Shown piece by piece: positions 10,502-22,477 of a stretch of 64,000 nucleotides of DNA (positions within the stretch are counted from its first letter, which is position 1; each line of letters opens with the position of its first letter). This DNA comes from Saccharum officinarum (lineage: Eukaryota > Streptophyta > Magnoliopsida > Poales > Poaceae): contig CM036160.1 in assembly GCA_020631735.1 (NCBI GenBank), forward strand, positions 8,710,746 through 8,774,745, written 5' to 3'. A model generated the notes under the pieces. That model was not told the origin of the DNA. It saw only the letters and a program-made list of their open reading frames with translations, and did not search any database. The translations under genes and the position numbers were made by a program.

Positions 10502-11931
10502 CGTATGTTGCAAGCAGCGGCGGAGCTGGTAAATTTCAATGCCTAGGTCCACTATTTAAGCGTGAAAAGAACTTAAGCCTGGCCCACATAGGCATAAAAA
10601 TTAGTAAAAGCAAGGACAATTGCATAATTTAGTAGATATTTCATTGTTCCACTTATTGTCGAAGTCAACAAAATTAGGCATAAAAACAAGTAAAACATGC
10701 CACGACCAATCGACTATGGAGTGATGAATCTGTAGCGTTGTGGTGGCGTGTATTAGAAATTTTGAAGAACCTGATGTATCTGTGCCTGTCTGCCTCGGCC
10801 CTGAGCTGCTCTGCAGGATTGCTCGTTTGCACAGCGGGCAGTGCTGCAGCACGCAGCCATTGGCCGCTATCCTGGCGGCTGTCGTGCAAGCCCGGGCTGC
10901 ACAGCGACGGTCGACGGAGCGCTCCCTCTCGCCTCTCCTACTCGATTGTGCAAGTGCGAGAGGACAAAAGGCGAGGGGGACCCGCCGTCGCACGCGAGAG
11001 ATGGAGAGGCGCTGGCGGCTGCGGCCTGCGGGAGTGCGGGCAGACGTTTACTGGGCTCGTGAGCCGTGAGAACTGAGATCTCTATTATCTAGGCCACTAG
11101 CTTAGGGTCATTTCGACTTTCGTTTTGGGCCAAAATTTCAATGGGATACTAGGGAGTTTTGGGCCATGCCTTGGGTCATGGCCCAAGTGGCCCTAGACCC
11201 ATACCTGCCAATGGTTGCAAGTGTTTTCATCTAAATATTGCGTGTAAGGCCGGCAAACACATCCGCGGCGCGCATCCACAAGCGGGGCAGTGACTGGGAC
11301 CCACGTGGGCGCCGGCAGCCCGGAAGTGGAGCGGGAACGGGCGGGCAGTCGCGCGGGGTGGTCCCGTGCGTGTGCGCGAGCGAATCACACGCAGTCGCGG
11401 CCGTGCAGCAGGCTTGGAAATCATACGTCGCTAGCAAGTCGGAATGTTTTATGGCTATATAATAGCCTAGATTAACTAGAAAGCCATAGTTAAAAAAAAC
11501 TAACTAAAAAAGCGATAGTTGTGTTTGTGGCTCATTGAATGACATAGCCAACATGAGTTGCCTTTTTCTTTTTTTTTGAGGAAAGCCAACATGAGTTGCC
11601 TACCATCGCACTCTGCGTCATGGGAAATTCGTGCCCAAGCGCCAAGCTTATGATTTTCGGACCTGACACCTAGGCCCTATACGCATGCTGTGTTAGTTGG
11701 TCATGGGCATGGTGGTGGCATTCCAGCCCTAGTCAGAGGTGGAGGTCATGTAGGCCAAGGTACGAGCACACCTCCTTCAGACTCAGCACGACGGCAGCAG
11801 GAACATCATCGGTCCGCCTGTTCGCACGACCAGCCCAACTCACCAAACAGCCTGGGCCTTGCACCCTCGGCCCTCTCACCAGAGCATTAGCGTATCCGAC
11901 ATGTTTGGACCTAACTGGATACGGCCCATGA
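10502..11931. other. Intergenic stretch, no gene supported
   Basis: Two GC-rich patches (about 10790-11060 and 11240-11410) give only overlapping chance frames on both strands. The first bases, CGTAT, would be the 3' target duplication of the Tekay element if its 5' flank matches. A minimal LINE/SINE-tail insertion lies at 11546-11600. Confidence 0.5.
11546..11600 (-). mobile_element. Minimal retroposed tail (21 bp) between 17-bp target duplications
   Basis: AGCCAACATGAGTTGCC occurs at 11546-11562 and 11584-11600. Between them are 21 bases, almost all T, with TGAGGAA at the right edge. Read on the minus strand this is an A-rich tail preceded by TTCCTCA, as left by an extremely 5'-truncated LINE or SINE integration. 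Confidence 0.65.
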
Positions 11932-12126
11932 ATGAAAAGTAGCCGAACAGGCGCCCAACCGGCCACCCACCGGCGGCGTGACCTAGCGCTGCACGCCTTC
12001 CTGACACCGACCCCGACGCTGTCGATCTCATCTGCGACGCGACTGCCAGCAGCATCTCGCTCCTGTGCGGATGTGCCGCTCACAAAGCAGAGAGACGCAC
12101 ACCGCATTCAACAGAGCTTGTTACAG

Positions 12127-12425
12127 GTTTATATTTTTGTCTTCCGTTTTTATAGTTCCATTGTTCATTTGGCCGTGCCTCGTTGGATTTATGCCGATTG
12201 CCCAGGTGTCAGCAAGGAATCATGTTTTACAACCAAGACACTGAAATTTCTATTCTGCACAAGTGCATCACGTTTTTTTAATCAAGTTCACTGTACAATT
12301 AAGGGTCTCGAATTAGGTATAGATCTTTTTTTTTGTCAAGTTTGTTATACATTTATTAAGTGTTGAACTAAGGCAAGTACAATATCTGTACTGACCAAGT
12401 TGACGCCAAGTTTCCCTTCTGTTAG
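12127..12425 (+). other. Probable 5'-UTR intron of the MINDY-like gene
   Basis: TTACAG|GTTTAT at 12126/12127 and TTCTGTTAG|GCTCC at 12425/12426 make a GT-AG intron just before the ATG at 12431. The exon on its left would be untranslated. Confidence 0.45.
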
Positions 12426-12430
12426 GCTCC

Positions 12431-14014
12431 ATGGCACAATACAAGCAAGTGGAGTTCTTTTGCGGCGAGCAACGCAAACGCATGGTGTGCGATGGTCCCG
12501 AGGGACCTTCTGTCCTCACGGCCCTATATAACTATGCCCTTCTCAGTGTTGGTCAAGTAGAAGAAGACCAGACTCCTGCACCATACGTGGCAGAGCAAAC
12601 AATTAGAAAGGGCTTGAAAGACCTGCTGGCCTTGAACGTTCAAAGGCTTGTGCAGTCTGGCAACCATGATGCTGATGACTTGAAGGCGGACGAGGAATTG
12701 CTTCTCAAGCTGATTGAATCTCTCGGACCTCATCACCATGTGACTCCGCTTCTTGACAGGTGAGACTCAGACCCTGTTTGCTATTTCGATCATCCAGATA
12801 TATGGCTTTGTACTTTTCAGCATGTCCTTCAACTGTTTAGATGAATTCAGTTTGCGCAGCCTCTGACCCTTCTTTTATTTAATTCAGTTTGTGTGGCCTC
12901 TTTAACTGTTTTGATGGATATCCTGTTGTGTGTTCATTGTAGCATTTCCGCATTCGAGCCATCTAATCTCTTCGGGTTATTCAACTATCTGGGGGTACCT
13001 TTGTTACACGGCTGGTTGGTAAATCCTGCGGACAAAACCATCTATGAATCCATCCGACAATACTCATATGAAGGGCTGCTGAAGTACTGTAACTCGCTCG
13101 AAGGTCCGGAACAACACTCAGAGGCTCCAAGCGGTGCTGTGGCACAGAAACGTGAGAACTATTTTCAAACTCTTTATGCTCATATGAAAACTATGTGGCA
13201 TGTTCTGAATTGTATTCTATTAACTTGTGTGCAGATGCACTGATTCAAGATTTATTACATGCTAGAAAGAAACAATCTACTACTCATGGGTTTGTTTGGT
13301 TTTTTTTCTGTAGCCTGTAGGACACTAGGGGCTTTATTAATGTTTGGTAGATTACAATCTTCTTCTCCATTATATAGGTATGTTTCTTTGTGAAAAGCGC
13401 TGCAGGATGGAGACTTTGTTGTTGTTTACCAGGACAGCAAATTTAGTGTCATACACAAGGTATGAATCCTGCTGTTGCTTTCATACATATGTTGCACATT
13501 TGTTTGTTAACTATACGGCAATATATTGTTAGATCCAGTTATGAACCTCTAATACTTCTTCTAACTATAAATTGTATCATGCTGTACATATGGCCTGCTA
13601 CTGGTTACTGTAGAATGATGGAGTTTTGCTTTTACTCGAGACAGAGGTGGATATTCTGAGCAAGTACCCCACAGTAAGATGGAGAGTTTTTGAAGAGGTA
13701 TGATGTGTACCCCCCTTCCTGCACTCTAAAATGACGAGACCATTCAATTTATTTATGTTCATGTTCCAAATTAGCAGGTGGAGAGAGAGAGCATTTACTT
13801 GACAAGTCGATATTTCCCTGCTAAAGATCAACCAAACGTGGTAACGGTAAGTTGCAGACTTAGAGTATATTACAGCACACTAGTTTCATACGAGCTAGTC
13901 CGATAAACTTTTGAAATAACAAGTTGTTTGTTACTTCCTGACATGCCAAAGCAGGGTACCGAGACAGGCTTTCAAAAGTTTTTAGAAAAAACTGAAGAAG
14001 CTTCTGATTCATAA
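12431..14014 (+). pseudogene. MINDY-type (DUF544) deubiquitinase paralogue with lost catalytic residues and a nonsense codon
   Basis: Seven coding exons join with consistent phases and GT-AG borders: 12431-12759, 12943-13151, 13235-13289, 13378-13459, 13614-13697, 13778-13840 and 13955-14014. The model has 293 codons plus stop. Family likeness is seen in GPSVLTALYNYALL (MINDY GPCPLLAI.N.LLL), LFNYLGVPLLHGWLVNP (DLLDVPLYHGWLVDP) and DFVVVYQDSKFSVIHK (the FFRNNHFSTM region). MINDY enzymes cleave Lys48-linked polyubiquitin using a Cys-His pair. Here Ser replaces the Cys and Lys the His, so even the unbroken ancestor was probably a pseudoenzyme. In exon 4 an in-frame TGA at 13391-13393 (codon 203) removes the C-terminal third, so this copy is probably dead unless splicing skips the stop. 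Confidence 0.75.
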
Positions 14015-14817
14015 TTACTGAGCTGACGATGTCTGCCTTCAGTTTCTAAGAAGTGTTCAGTTGTGGGTCATACTGACTTCGTGAGCCGCCGAGCCGGGGC
14101 TTGCTGGCTCCGAACTACAAAGACGATCTTCTGGTTTCACTGGATAAACATGAGCTATAGGTGAGGCCAAAGTTGTACCACGAAGACACTGAGATCACAG
14201 TTTTCTCTCTTTCGATTCTTGAGAAATTTGCATGCCCTTTAACTGTTTTGATTCATAGAATTTGTGCTTCCTTTTAACTGTTGGTTGATATGGTGCTGTG
14301 TATTCTTCAACTTTACAATGTAGCAACTTAGAGGCAAGTCTCTTCTCTAATGTATGTGTTCTCTTCGCTTATGTATGTGTTTTCTGCATCTATTATGGTC
14401 CTTCACTATTGATGAGTACCAAGGGTTCATGCAACAAAGGTAATAAAATCAAATGGAACTATATTGTTGCACGCACATCTTGCCAGTGTCAGATGTGCAA
14501 CCAAGAAAAAGAGCAAACTGGTCATTTTGATATGTCTATTAGACACGACTATCGAAATATGGTCAATAATGACAAAAGATATTAAAATTTATGGATAATG
14601 GCATTGACAAGGTTTGAGATTTTTAGGGGACATATCACAGATAAAAGTCTTAGCCAATGACATAAAGATTTAGGTGACAGATCAGAGGGATAAAAGGTTT
14701 AGCCAATGACGTATATAGAAAAATTGCCCTTCACATTTGGTCATGGGTCTAGACTCTAGAGATAGCCCACTGGTCCAAAAATGAAGCCTAGTTTGCAGGG
14801 CCCATGAAGTTTACTAA
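14015..14817. other. 3' flank of MINDY-like locus, no further gene seen
   Basis: The first few hundred bases may be its 3' UTR. Short chance frames only. Two similar phrases on lowered transcription-neutral AT-rich DNA (AAGGTTTAGCCAATGAC-like, near 14650 and 14700) suggest a small local duplication. Confidence 0.4.
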
Positions 14818-15050
14818 GGGTGTGTTTGGTAGCGTTTCTTCATCCGCTCCAGAAGCCGCTTCACCACATGCCTAACTAAATGGCTTCTAAAGAAATAGTT
14901 CTATACCTAAAGTCCTGGAACATCCACTCACTACAGCTGGAACATGGTAGAGCGGCCGAAAAATCTAGCCTCACCTAGCTCCATTTTGCTCCTGTGTCCC
15001 CATCCCTGCGCACTAAAGACCACCGCTGGGGCCTGCCTTTCTCACGTGTT
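14818..15050. mobile_element. Possible MITE with GTGTGTTTGG end
   Basis: GGGTGTGTTTGGTAGC at about 14819 resembles the terminal repeat of common grass MITEs. A near-inverse (GTTGCCAAACACAC) occurs at about 15048-15061, but those bases also read as copia coding sequence (CVFGN), so the right end may be coincidental. Confidence 0.35.
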
Positions 15051-16486
15051 GCCAAACACACAATGCTCACAAAACCTCAACTTACTGATGCTATGTTCAT
15101 CAAGAAGTCCTCTCTTGCATAATTCATGCATTCCTTGTTCACTCATATGTCCAAGACGCATATGCCAAAGATTAGTAGCATCAGAATTAGATACTGAGTT
15201 AGAAATTACAGCTGCATCACCTGTAATTGTAGTACCATGAAGATGGCACAAATTTGGAGATTTCAATTCACCTTTCGTAACAATAAGAGAACCTTTTGAC
15301 ACCTTTAAAACTCCATCTCCACCGGAGTACTTGTACCATTTACCATCAAGAGTACTCAGAGAAATAAGATTCTTACTAATGCTTGGAATATGCCTCACAT
15401 CAGCCAAAGTTCTGACAATGCCATCATGCATCTTAATCTGAATGGATCCAATGCCCACAATATCACGTGGACTGTCATCTCCCAGTCTAACGGAACCTCC
15501 ACCTTAGAGAGAATCATAGGTGATAAACCAATCTCTATTAATGCATATATGAAAAGAAGCAGCAGAATCAAGAATCCATTCATCATCACTATTTGCACAT
15601 CTAGCAAAAGCAACAAGCATATCACTAGTAGAATTATCTGCCTTAGAAGCAGCAATAGAAGCATTACCTTCATCATTGGGTTTACATTTTTCTCTATATG
15701 TGCCAGTTCCCTTCTCTTTATTCTTCAATTTATAACATTCACTGATAAAAGTGATTGTCTTTCTTGCAATACTTGCATAATTTATCTCCCTTGCTTCGAG
15801 ATTTTGATTGGCCTTTGTAACCATTAGAACTTTTGCCTCTATTGTCATTGTTGGATTTATTCTCTGTTCTTCCACGAATAGACAACGCTTCTCTATTGGA
15901 AGTAAAACCTTCAGAAGACACCATCTGTTTCATCTTCTCCTTGACATGCAATGCCTCAGAAAATCTCATCAAGCGTTAGAGTATCATGACTATATAATAA
16001 TGTATCTTTGAAGTTTGCAAAAGAATTAGGCAAAGAGCACAAAAGAATAAAACCCAAATCCTCATCATCATAATCTACCTTCATAGCCTGTATGTCTGAA
16101 ACGATCTCCTTGAAGACCGAAAGATGGTTAAGCACAGAACCACCCTCCTGCAACTTGTGCGTATATAACTTCATCTTCAAATGCATCTTGCTTGTCAAAC
16201 CTTTAGACATGCAAATTGACTCTAACTTGAGCCATAAAGCAGCTGCAGTTATCTTCTGCAAATAATCTTGCAAAATATTATTAGAAAGATGAAGTTGAAT
16301 TTGAGTCAATGCCTTACGATCTTTTCTCTTCTCCTGATCGGCCCAAGATTTGGAATCTTTGTTACCGAATTTATCAAGAGCATCATCCACTTCAGCTTGT
16401 GTAAGAATAGCCCGCATCTTGACTTGACATAGAGCGAACCTCGTGTCGCGATCCAATTGAGGAATATCATACTTGATCGAAGACAT
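15042..16486 (-). pseudogene. Ty1/copia gag-protease-GAG_pre-integrase remnant
   Basis: Read on the minus strand, the start at 16486 (MSSIKYDIPQLD) opens a UBN2-type copia gag (ALWLKLESICMSK, LHLKMKLYTHKLQEG), followed by a CCHC-like knuckle (CKYC...H), the protease motif ILDSAASFHIC and the GAG_pre-integrase signature LWHMRLGHMSE...CEHCVFG. At least two frameshifts separate the segments (16486-15956, 15972-15739, 15875-15504, 15458-15042). It stops abruptly at about 15042, before integrase, RT and RNase H, so it is a 3'-truncated copy. In an intact element these products package and mature the particle. Confidence 0.88.
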
Positions 16487-16737
16487 GGTGAAGAAATAAT
16501 AGCAATAACCAGAAGAATAATAATCTGTAGAAATTTAGGTGTAATCCTGGCAAAAACCTGTAGTGTGATACACAATCGTGTACAATCAGCAACTGGTGCA
16601 ATCTTATGTGTGCACGAAGAAAAAAAAAACCACCAATACCTTTTCACGTGAACTTCTCTTCTCCTCGAGCCGCGAGCACAAGAATTTCCAGCAGGCACCG
16701 ATGCACAGCAGCAAGCTGTTTAGTTCTAAAGTTGGGA
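16487..16737 (-). other. Copia leader remnant
   Basis: This A/T-rich sequence upstream of the copia gag contains an A10 tract at 16619. No clear LTR end or PBS could be identified. Confidence 0.35.
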
Positions 16738-17164
16738 GGTGCAAAAAATATTATAGCATTTCGTTTGTATTTGTTAATTATTGTTTAAATATTGACTAAT
16801 TATGGTTAAAAGATTCGTCTCGCAAAGTACAAGCAAACTGTGTAATTAGTTATTTTTTTATCTACATTTAATACTCCAGGTATGTGTTCAAAGATTTGAC
16901 GTGACGGTGATGTGATAGGAAATCTTTGCACTTTTTGTATTTTTGGTTCGCTAAATTTTTTGGAAAATTGTACTGTAGCACTTTCGTTGTTATTTGGCAA
17001 TTAGTGTCCAATCATGGTCTAATTAGTCTTAAAATATTCGTCTCGTGAATTTCGTCTAAACTGTGTAATTAATTTTATTTTTTATCTATATTTAATGTTT
17101 CGTGCATTCGCCAAAGATTCGATGTGACGGGAAATCTTGAAAAATTTTACAAAATTTTGAAAAC
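16738..17164. mobile_element. Two abutting degenerate copies of the grass TAGCACTTTCGT MITE family
   Basis: Each copy contains the recognisable core (TAGCACTTTCGT-like, GATTCGTCTCG, CTGTGTAATTA, ATTTAATACTCC). The left copy is missing its outer end. Confidence 0.6.
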
Positions 17165-17167
17165 TAA

Positions 17168-17398
17168 GGGGGTGTTTGGTTTGAGGTATTAAAGTTTAAC
17201 AAACACTGTAGCACTTTCGTCTTATTTGACAAAAAAATTCCAATCTTGGACTAATTAGGCTTAATAGATTCGTCTCGTAAATTACTCCTAATCTGTGTCG
17301 ACATGCATGCAATTAATCTACATTTAGTACTCCATGCATTTGAGGGAAAATTGATGTGATGGGAGTTAAACTTTAACAAAACGTAACCAAACAGGACC
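17168..17398. mobile_element. MITE, Tourist-like (PIF/Harbinger)
   Basis: This is a complete 231-bp element with ends GGGGGTGTTTGGTT and AACCAAACAGGACC. It is flanked by TAA on both sides (17165-17167 and 17399-17401), the target-duplication size and sequence of PIF/Harbinger elements. Confidence 0.75.
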
Positions 17399-17575
17399 TA
17401 AATAAGCCATAAACACTATTGCCAACTCTGTGTGGATTTGCGTGCACTGCAAATTGACCTGTCCCGAACAGCAGCTTGATTGTTCCTCCGCCTGGGATAG
17501 CACGATGCGCAGCAGAGGAACGCACAGCTTTTTTTTACTGTAGATGGAATCAGACGCCACCACCGAATTCGACTT

Positions 17576-17816
17576 GGCCCTTTTTAGATTGAAGATTTTT
17601 TCAACCTGATGAATAGTATCACTTTCGTCTTATTTGACAAATATTGTCCAATCGTAGACCAACTAGGCTCAAAAGATTCATCTCGTGATTTTGAACTAAA
17701 CTGTGTAATTAGATATTTTTTTACCTACATTTAGTACTCCATGCAAGCGGCTAAAAATTGATGTGATGGAGAGAGAGTGAAAAAACTTGGAATTTTGAGG
17801 TGATCTAAACATGGGC
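17576..17816. mobile_element. MITE of the GGCCnTnTTTAGAT family
   Basis: It starts GGCCCTTTTTAGAT and ends ATCTAAACATGGGC, with the same core as the neighbouring copies. Confidence 0.65.
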
Positions 17817-17948
17817 TTGAACTCGACGACTTGCACCGCAAACGGAAAAGGTTCCGTCCTCGATTCTGTCTCGGTGACAGGCGACAGGAACGCCGATCAG
17901 ATCGGCGCGGATCGAGTACGGCGCAAACAGGCCATCGATTTGCAGATG

Positions 17949-18066
17949 AGGGCCCGTTTGGAACAACAAATTTTTTCCTACTCCTATTTTTTTTCTTATG
18001 AAATTGAACTGATTCCTATGAAATTCCTGTAAGATTTCTGCGAAATTCCTATATTCCAAACACCGA
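17949..18066. mobile_element. Short MITE with GGCCCGTTTGGAA end
   Basis: It runs from GGGCCCGTTTGGAAC to ATTCCAAACACC, about 118 bp, with inner inverted GAAATT-rich arms. Confidence 0.5.
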
Positions 18067-21000
18067 CGGCGGCGGTGGTTGACGAACATGACTAAAACCC
18101 TAATATTTTTTTCAATCTCGTGTCTGGGCTCTATATAACACTTGTTAGTCAATAATGCAACTACAATTCAAACATGAGACATAGATTTTTACGTGGAAAC
18201 CCCTTGCGAGAAAAAACCATGGCCCCAACCGACGACCTTCACTATACGAGGAGAGTTTAAAAAACGCAGGGAATACAATGAGTCATCAACTCTTCCCGTG
18301 CGGCTTACCAGATATATTTATAGGACGGACTGACTGCAGTTAAATACGGAAATAAATCTGCTAATAAACATAACCCGAACCGCGGGCCCTCCAGGCATCC
18401 CGCAAGACTCATGTTAGAATTCTGATCATATTTCAACAGCTTTCAACAGGTGTACCTGTACGGTTTGAAGCACTACTCGTAAACTTTGTGTGGAGGCTGG
18501 TAGCGCACAGCGAATCTGATCCCAACGCACCGGCAGCGAGTAGCTGTAGCTAGCAGCTCGCCGACCTGATGAATTGGGCGGCTAGCGGGCGGAGCTGCTG
18601 GGAAAGATGGCGCCCGTATTGGCTAGCAAGGTGCCGATTGAGCACGTACTTAAACGAGGGTTCAGTCGGTTGGTTTTTTTTCGACGAAAGAATAATTATA
18701 TTATATGATAACTGGGTACATCAATTCTGATGATTACTGGCCCGATCTTTCGTGAGGTAACCGGTAAGTTCGATTTGTGGAGATCTCGACGTTGGCGATC
18801 CAGCTTCAAATCAGACACGATTCGAACCCTGCAACCGTTACACCACTGCTCCGTTGGTTATCAACCAAGCACAACTTGATTTACCTCGCCAAGAAGGCTT
18901 TTCCTGCAAGCGAATCGAAGAACACAAGCAAGAAGGTAAAAACACGTAATCTGAAATTGCAAATATGATTGTTGCGAATATCAATAGAGGGTTCAAGAAC
19001 TCGGTTCCAAAGGACTAATTGACACAGTGGAGGAGATCAAGAACGGGGGCCCTGGATCACTGTAAAAGGATTTGTCACCACAGTTACAATGAACGATTCA
19101 GTTTCTCGATGGAAAACTAAACTCTAACCAAAACCCAATTGTCTAACAGCGGCGACGGCTATATTTATAGTCTAAGACTCGACCTAGGGTTGGAAACGGC
19201 CAGGGGTTGGGCGCCCACAACTTGGGCTTAAGGCCCGACACGATACATGGCCAAGTTGGCCCAAATAGGTGACACAGCACCTTGACGTGGTCACACAGAA
19301 TGATCCACGGACCTTCTGGAGCTAGGACCAGATCCAAAACGACGACGTCATCGTCCCCTTTCCAACGCATCCAAGAACGCCCCGTTTTGATGTCGTATGA
19401 GAGAGTTATGACCAAAACAGTGACGATGTGTCTGCTGAATCCGAGGGTGACGTGGCAGCTGAGTTGGGGACGAATTGCAACTTGGGGAAGACCATAACGT
19501 CGGTGTGTCCAGCGTGGCGATGTTCTCATCAAATACGTCACAAACATTGTGGATTACAAAATAGTACCCACACTGTGAATAGCACAACTCAAAACCTAAC
19601 CTGTTAGATGCTTTGCAGTATAGATGACCGCACAGGCAAACACTCGGCAAATGGCCTAAGAACAAATGCCCAACGAACGACGACCAACGTTCCTGTAGGC
19701 GGAATTGAGGAACTTCTTCCTGGTGTCTTCCTTCTTCTTGTTTCTGCCACCAAAGAGTGAGGAAGATTGATCTGAAAATTATTCTCCCTAGTCCTTCATC
19801 GTGGCCAGATCTAACCACAACAAAACGGAGAAGAGACCGGAGAAAATTATTTCATGGCGGTGACATCATCTCCGCTTTGATGTCACTGTTAGGAAATAAA
19901 AGTCTCCATGTCGTCATGTTGATGAAGATGCTGACGCCGAAATTGTCGCCCTTATCTTCAACGAGTCGCCATGGAGAAGACGATTCCACCATTCCCCTTC
20001 ACCATCGCCGGAGAGGAGGAGAAGGAGGAGATAAAACTTCAATACCAAGAAATTTAGCATGGAGAAACACTAACCCTAATGACTCGATCTACTAGGAAAA
20101 ACTTATTAAAACAATGGATCCCCACTCCCTTCAACCCCCGGCGAGATGCCGGAGGGGAAGAGAGGGATACCAACGGTGGTGGACGGCAGGGGGCGGCGGC
20201 GGCGGCGCTAGGGCATGTTCAGTCGGTTGGTCGGGGCACCACAGGAATTGAAGGGAGATCCATGGACCGTACAGGAAGGCAGGCAGCGTGGGCACGGCTG
20301 GTGGGTGGGTCTAAAGCAGGGCTGCAGGGCACTGGTGGGCACGTAGTACGCGTCTCCACCTCGATCTCCGGCTGCAGGTGGGCTGCGCCGTTGACCGCGG
20401 TCGGGACCGCATCGAAGCAGCCGCCTGCGGCGACGGGACACATAAACTACTGAGGTGGTTGCGAGGGTGGTGACAGTCACCGACCGGCCATATATGGTCG
20501 TCGACCGGCACGTACGTAGGATATATATACTACTGCCACCTTGGATTGTAACGAGAGACGTGACGACCGGCACGTTCCCATCTATATATCCTGGTTGATC
20601 CTGGAACCTGGCCGAAACCCTCGGATCCCCATGGCCACGCATAGTTTCGTGCATCAGCGCCCGACATTTTGTCGTGCGTGGGTGCATGCGCGAGGCACGA
20701 CACGGCCGGCGACACAACCACACGACCATGTGTCGTCGTCGGGGAGGTACGGACGAGCGTTAGCCAAGAGCCAGACCACGTACTGTACGTATCGGTGAGT
20801 ACTCCGGCAATACTGACCTGACTCGATGTGTGCTAGTGCTGGCTGCAGCAACAGCCAACTGCTGCATGCAGTCGCTGGAGTAAGAAATGAGATGCAGCAG
20901 CTGGTTGGTTGGGGAGGATGGATGCCCAGGCCCCAGGGATCGAACGACAAATGAAATTAAAGGAAAGGTCGGCCGCGCGCGCGATCGAGCTACCAGCGGT

Positions 21001-21475
21001 GTCTGCACGCACCAGGGCGACGACAGGCCTCGCCACGCCTTGGTTTCGTGCATCATCGCCCGCGCGACGTGCCGCTTCCATCGCCGCGTGTTGTTTCTAT
21101 GCCACACGGCACACGCAACGCCGGGGCGGCCGTTTCGTGCGCGGCTGGGCCACGCCATCGGAGTTGTGCTGTCCTGCATGCCCTCATCGATTGCAGGACT
21201 ATCACTATCAGGTGGTCAGGCCTCGAAGCAGCTACAAGTACTACGGAGTACTAGCGTGCTAGGCCGTACGGTACGGTGTTGACAAAATCGGTACCCAGTG
21301 CAACCAAAAAGTGCAGGTCGTTTTACAATTTCATCAGCATTTCCGGGCCACTCTTTTTTCTCCTTCCCCTTTATTTATGGATGATGCGACAGGAGACCCA
21401 AGATTCGAGTTTTGCCAAAGTCAACACCCTCAGCTTTCGTACCGGCCGTGCGCCCATGCCAAAAGTATGGTGCTT
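18067..21475. other. Retroelement debris and spacer, no gene supported
   Basis: The segment 18100-18430 has LTR-like features of copia elements (a TATATAA run, ACGTGGAAACCCCTTG-type text). 19140-20100 resembles another LTR and leader (TATATTTATAG near 19160). 20130-21270 is GC-rich, with frames open on several strands at once but none with recognisable motifs. Confidence 0.4.
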
Positions 21476-21476
21476 T

Positions 21477-21705
21477 GGGGGTGTTTAGTTCCCAAAATTT
21501 TTTAAGATTCTTCGTTATATCGAATGTTTGGACACATATATGAGGCATTAAATATAGATGAAAAATACTAATTACACAGTTTGGTAGAAAATCACGAGAC
21601 GAATCTTTTAAGCCTAATTAGTTCATGATTAGATACTAATTGACAAATACAAATGAAAGTGTTACGGTAGACATAGCCAAATTTTTTCGCGGACTAAACA
21701 CCCCC
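21477..21705. mobile_element. MITE of the GGGGGTGTTTAGTTCC family
   Basis: Complete element with ends GGGGGTGTTTAGTTCC and GGACTAAACACCCCC and the family core in inverse orientation (ACACAGTTTGG, CGAGACGAATC, GAAAGTGTTAC). Confidence 0.75.
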
Positions 21706-22477
21706 TAAAAATAACGTGGTCCAACTCTCAGCTCTGTGCCTGATAATATACACTCTAGAAGCTTTGCGCATCAGATTATTGCTAGGATACGAGAAAAGCT
21801 CATCCACTCCCACTCGCCCTTAGCAGGCGTATCAAAAGAAAGAGAAGGCCAGGAATGATCAAAAGAGAGAGAGAAGGCCAGGAGCTCAGGAAGTAAAGCC
21901 CAACAGAGCACACCATTTTGGGCATAAAATCCGCGCCGTATCCTCTGTTGCATGAAGGGGGCCGGGTACGGCACGTCCCGCCGTGGCTACAAAATCCGCG
22001 GTTGGTGACCCGCACAGTAGAAGAAGGATGGCACATTCAGCGAGTAATAAGTATGTATGTACATACGCGTGTACATGCACATCCATCGGCTCTGTTCGCT
22101 TGGCTGATAAGTCATTGCTGTAAGTACTGTTCGCTGATTTGTTGTAAAAAAAACAATATTCGCTCACTGACAGGGCCATGGTAGCTTGCAAGAGACTCCC
22201 TGTTACGGTGTTTACCTATCCATGTACGATACACAAGGTTATTGACCAGTCGATCCTGCTTGGGCTTGCATGCGGGGTAGCGTGTAGAACCTCAACGAGA
22301 TGATTAGAGCAAGTATACTAAACAACGGTGAGTCGACTTCATGCATGAGGTGGACGAAAGTGAGAAATATACAGAAGCGAAGCGGGCTTAAACATAAGAA
22401 TCAAAGGAAATTTGTGATAGAAACACATGAGTCATAAGTGATAAGTCAACTACTATATGAGTGGAATGATATGTATA
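21706..22477. other. Spacer with a possible tiny MITE
   Basis: No gene. At 22087-22177, GGCTCTGTTCGCTTGGCTGATAA...GACAGGGCC resembles a short grass MITE type, but the right arm is poorly matched. Confidence 0.35.

Noticed and set aside
10738..11076. Overlapping frames just right of the Tekay LTR as a possible gene
   Set aside because: Three plus-strand frames and two minus-strand frames overlap in a GC-rich patch; none has a recognisable domain.
18805..18875. tRNA- or SINE-like pol III promoter on the minus strand (TGGTGTAACGG and GGTTCGAATC)
   Set aside because: The A-like and B-like boxes are only about 6 bp apart instead of 30-40 bp, no cloverleaf forms and no A-tail or target duplication is seen.
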